The notes beneath the pieces were generated by a model, which was not told the origin of the DNA, ran no database searches, and worked only from the letters and a program-made list of their open reading frames with translations. From contig CALLLH010000005.1 in the NCBI GenBank assembly GCA_938082505.1, forward strand, positions 1 to 64,000: 64,000 nt of DNA, written 5' to 3'. This DNA comes from an uncultured Flavobacteriales bacterium. Its GTDB lineage: Bacteria; Bacteroidota; Bacteroidia; Flavobacteriales_D; Sanyastnellaceae. Below are positions 63,703 through 64,000 of the stretch, piece by piece. Both the position numbers and the translations under genes were made by a program. Positions within the stretch are counted from its first letter, which is position 1, and each line of letters opens with the position of its first letter.

Positions 63703-64000
63703 TGCGCCTCCTGATCCCGCTCTTCTCCCTGCTCCTTGTTGCCTCCGCTGGAAAAGCCCAATCCGGCATTCGCCTCACCCTTGAAGAGGCCCAGTCCATT
63801 GCAGCGGAGAGGTCCTACACTGTGCGTTATGCCACGATGGACAAGGAAGAAGCCGCCAGCAGCACCCGTGAAATCATCGCTTCAGGGTTTCCCCAAATCA
63901 GCGGAGCGGTCGAATACAACCGATACATCGACATTCCGACGCAGGTTTCCAGTGGTGATGCCTTCGGCTTCCCGGACTACCTCACCACCTTCCTCGGCAA
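63699..64000 (+). CDS. TolC-family outer-membrane efflux protein (partial)
   Basis: Not in the ORF track because it is cut by the right edge; about 100 residues read. The signal is LLIPLFSLLLVASAGKAQ and the mature start is IRLTLEEAQSIAAERSYTVRYATMDKEEAASSTREIIASGFPQISG, the typical TolC opening (L-x-x-A-x-x-x-A, then a periplasmic helix with SGxxPQxSG). It starts inside the TetR stop codon. The rest of an RND or ABC efflux system would be expected beyond the edge. Confidence 0.85.
   Translation, partial: MMRLLIPLFSLLLVASAGKAQSGIRLTLEEAQSIAAERSYTVRYATMDKEEAASSTREIIASGFPQISGAVEYNRYIDIPTQVSSGDAFGFPDYLTTFLG

Overview
The window is a continuous, gene-dense, GC-rich piece of a Bacteroidota chromosome, most likely a marine member of Flavobacteriales or a close relative. 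The lineage call rests on several independent signs: type IX secretion C-terminal signals (28522-32556 and 42530-43486), a MurF-alanine racemase fusion, HU-CCDC81/SPOR, DUF5723, DUF4296 and DUF5522 proteins, the gene order rplM-rpsI-rpsB-tsf-pyrH-frr, a dihydroorotase with DDQVHF, and promoters resembling the Bacteroidota form (TTG, 17-23 nt, TAnnTTTG). No phage, insertion sequence, CRISPR array or rRNA operon is visible. Most of it is core genome with envelope and secreted proteins interspersed.

Layout. 1-6638 (minus) is a tightly packed unit: a class A penicillin-binding protein, scoA, an arylsulfotransferase-like membrane protein, a P-loop sulfotransferase and scoB, so the two CoA-transferase subunits are split by two sulfo-transfer genes. 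6807-14746 holds rseP, an Hpt protein, dprA, a TonB-dependent receptor coupled to kdsB, an HU/SPOR protein and a HAD hydrolase. 14762-24539 (minus) holds a DUF5723 outer-membrane protein with a large lipoprotein, an oligopeptidase B lipoprotein, purS, pssA, and a GH81 beta-1,3-glucanase; a plus-strand tRNA-Cys sits between the last two. 24598-38497 holds pgk, glyS, gpsA, a 1344-residue T9SS protein, a coiled-coil protein, yraN, a putative outer-membrane protein, an RsuA/RluB-type pseudouridine synthase, a Dpm1-like glycosyltransferase, pyrC and a DUF4296 lipoprotein. 38504-44595 holds an SDR epimerase, uvrC, a MauG/CCP-like dihaem protein with an MbnP-like partner, and thiL.

44638-52513 is the SUF iron-sulfur operon (sufA-B-C-D-tlyA-sufS-sufE-DUF59-dxr), interrupted by the rRNA methyltransferase tlyA and ending in dxr. 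It starts from a good promoter with a perfect 7-bp inverted repeat between promoter and start codon. 52500-56775 (minus) is the translation block rplM-rpsI, rpsB-tsf, pyrH-frr; S2 carries a long acidic Ala/Glu/Pro tail encoded by about 18 copies of an 18-nt repeat. 56974-64000 holds tdk, murF-alr, a Cys-rich DUF5522 protein, hutU coupled to a pentapeptide-repeat protein, and a TetR regulator overlapping a TolC-family efflux gene cut by the window edge.

The most unusual items are the split scoA/scoB operon with its paired sulfo-transfer genes, the zinc-ribbon-like insertion in the PBP, the SUF operon with tlyA and a palindromic leader, the S2 repeat tail, a pseudouridine synthase whose catalytic Asp position reads Glu, and a recurrent TAnnTT(T/C)G element a few bases upstream of many start codons. 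All functional calls are from reading the sequence; no search was run.
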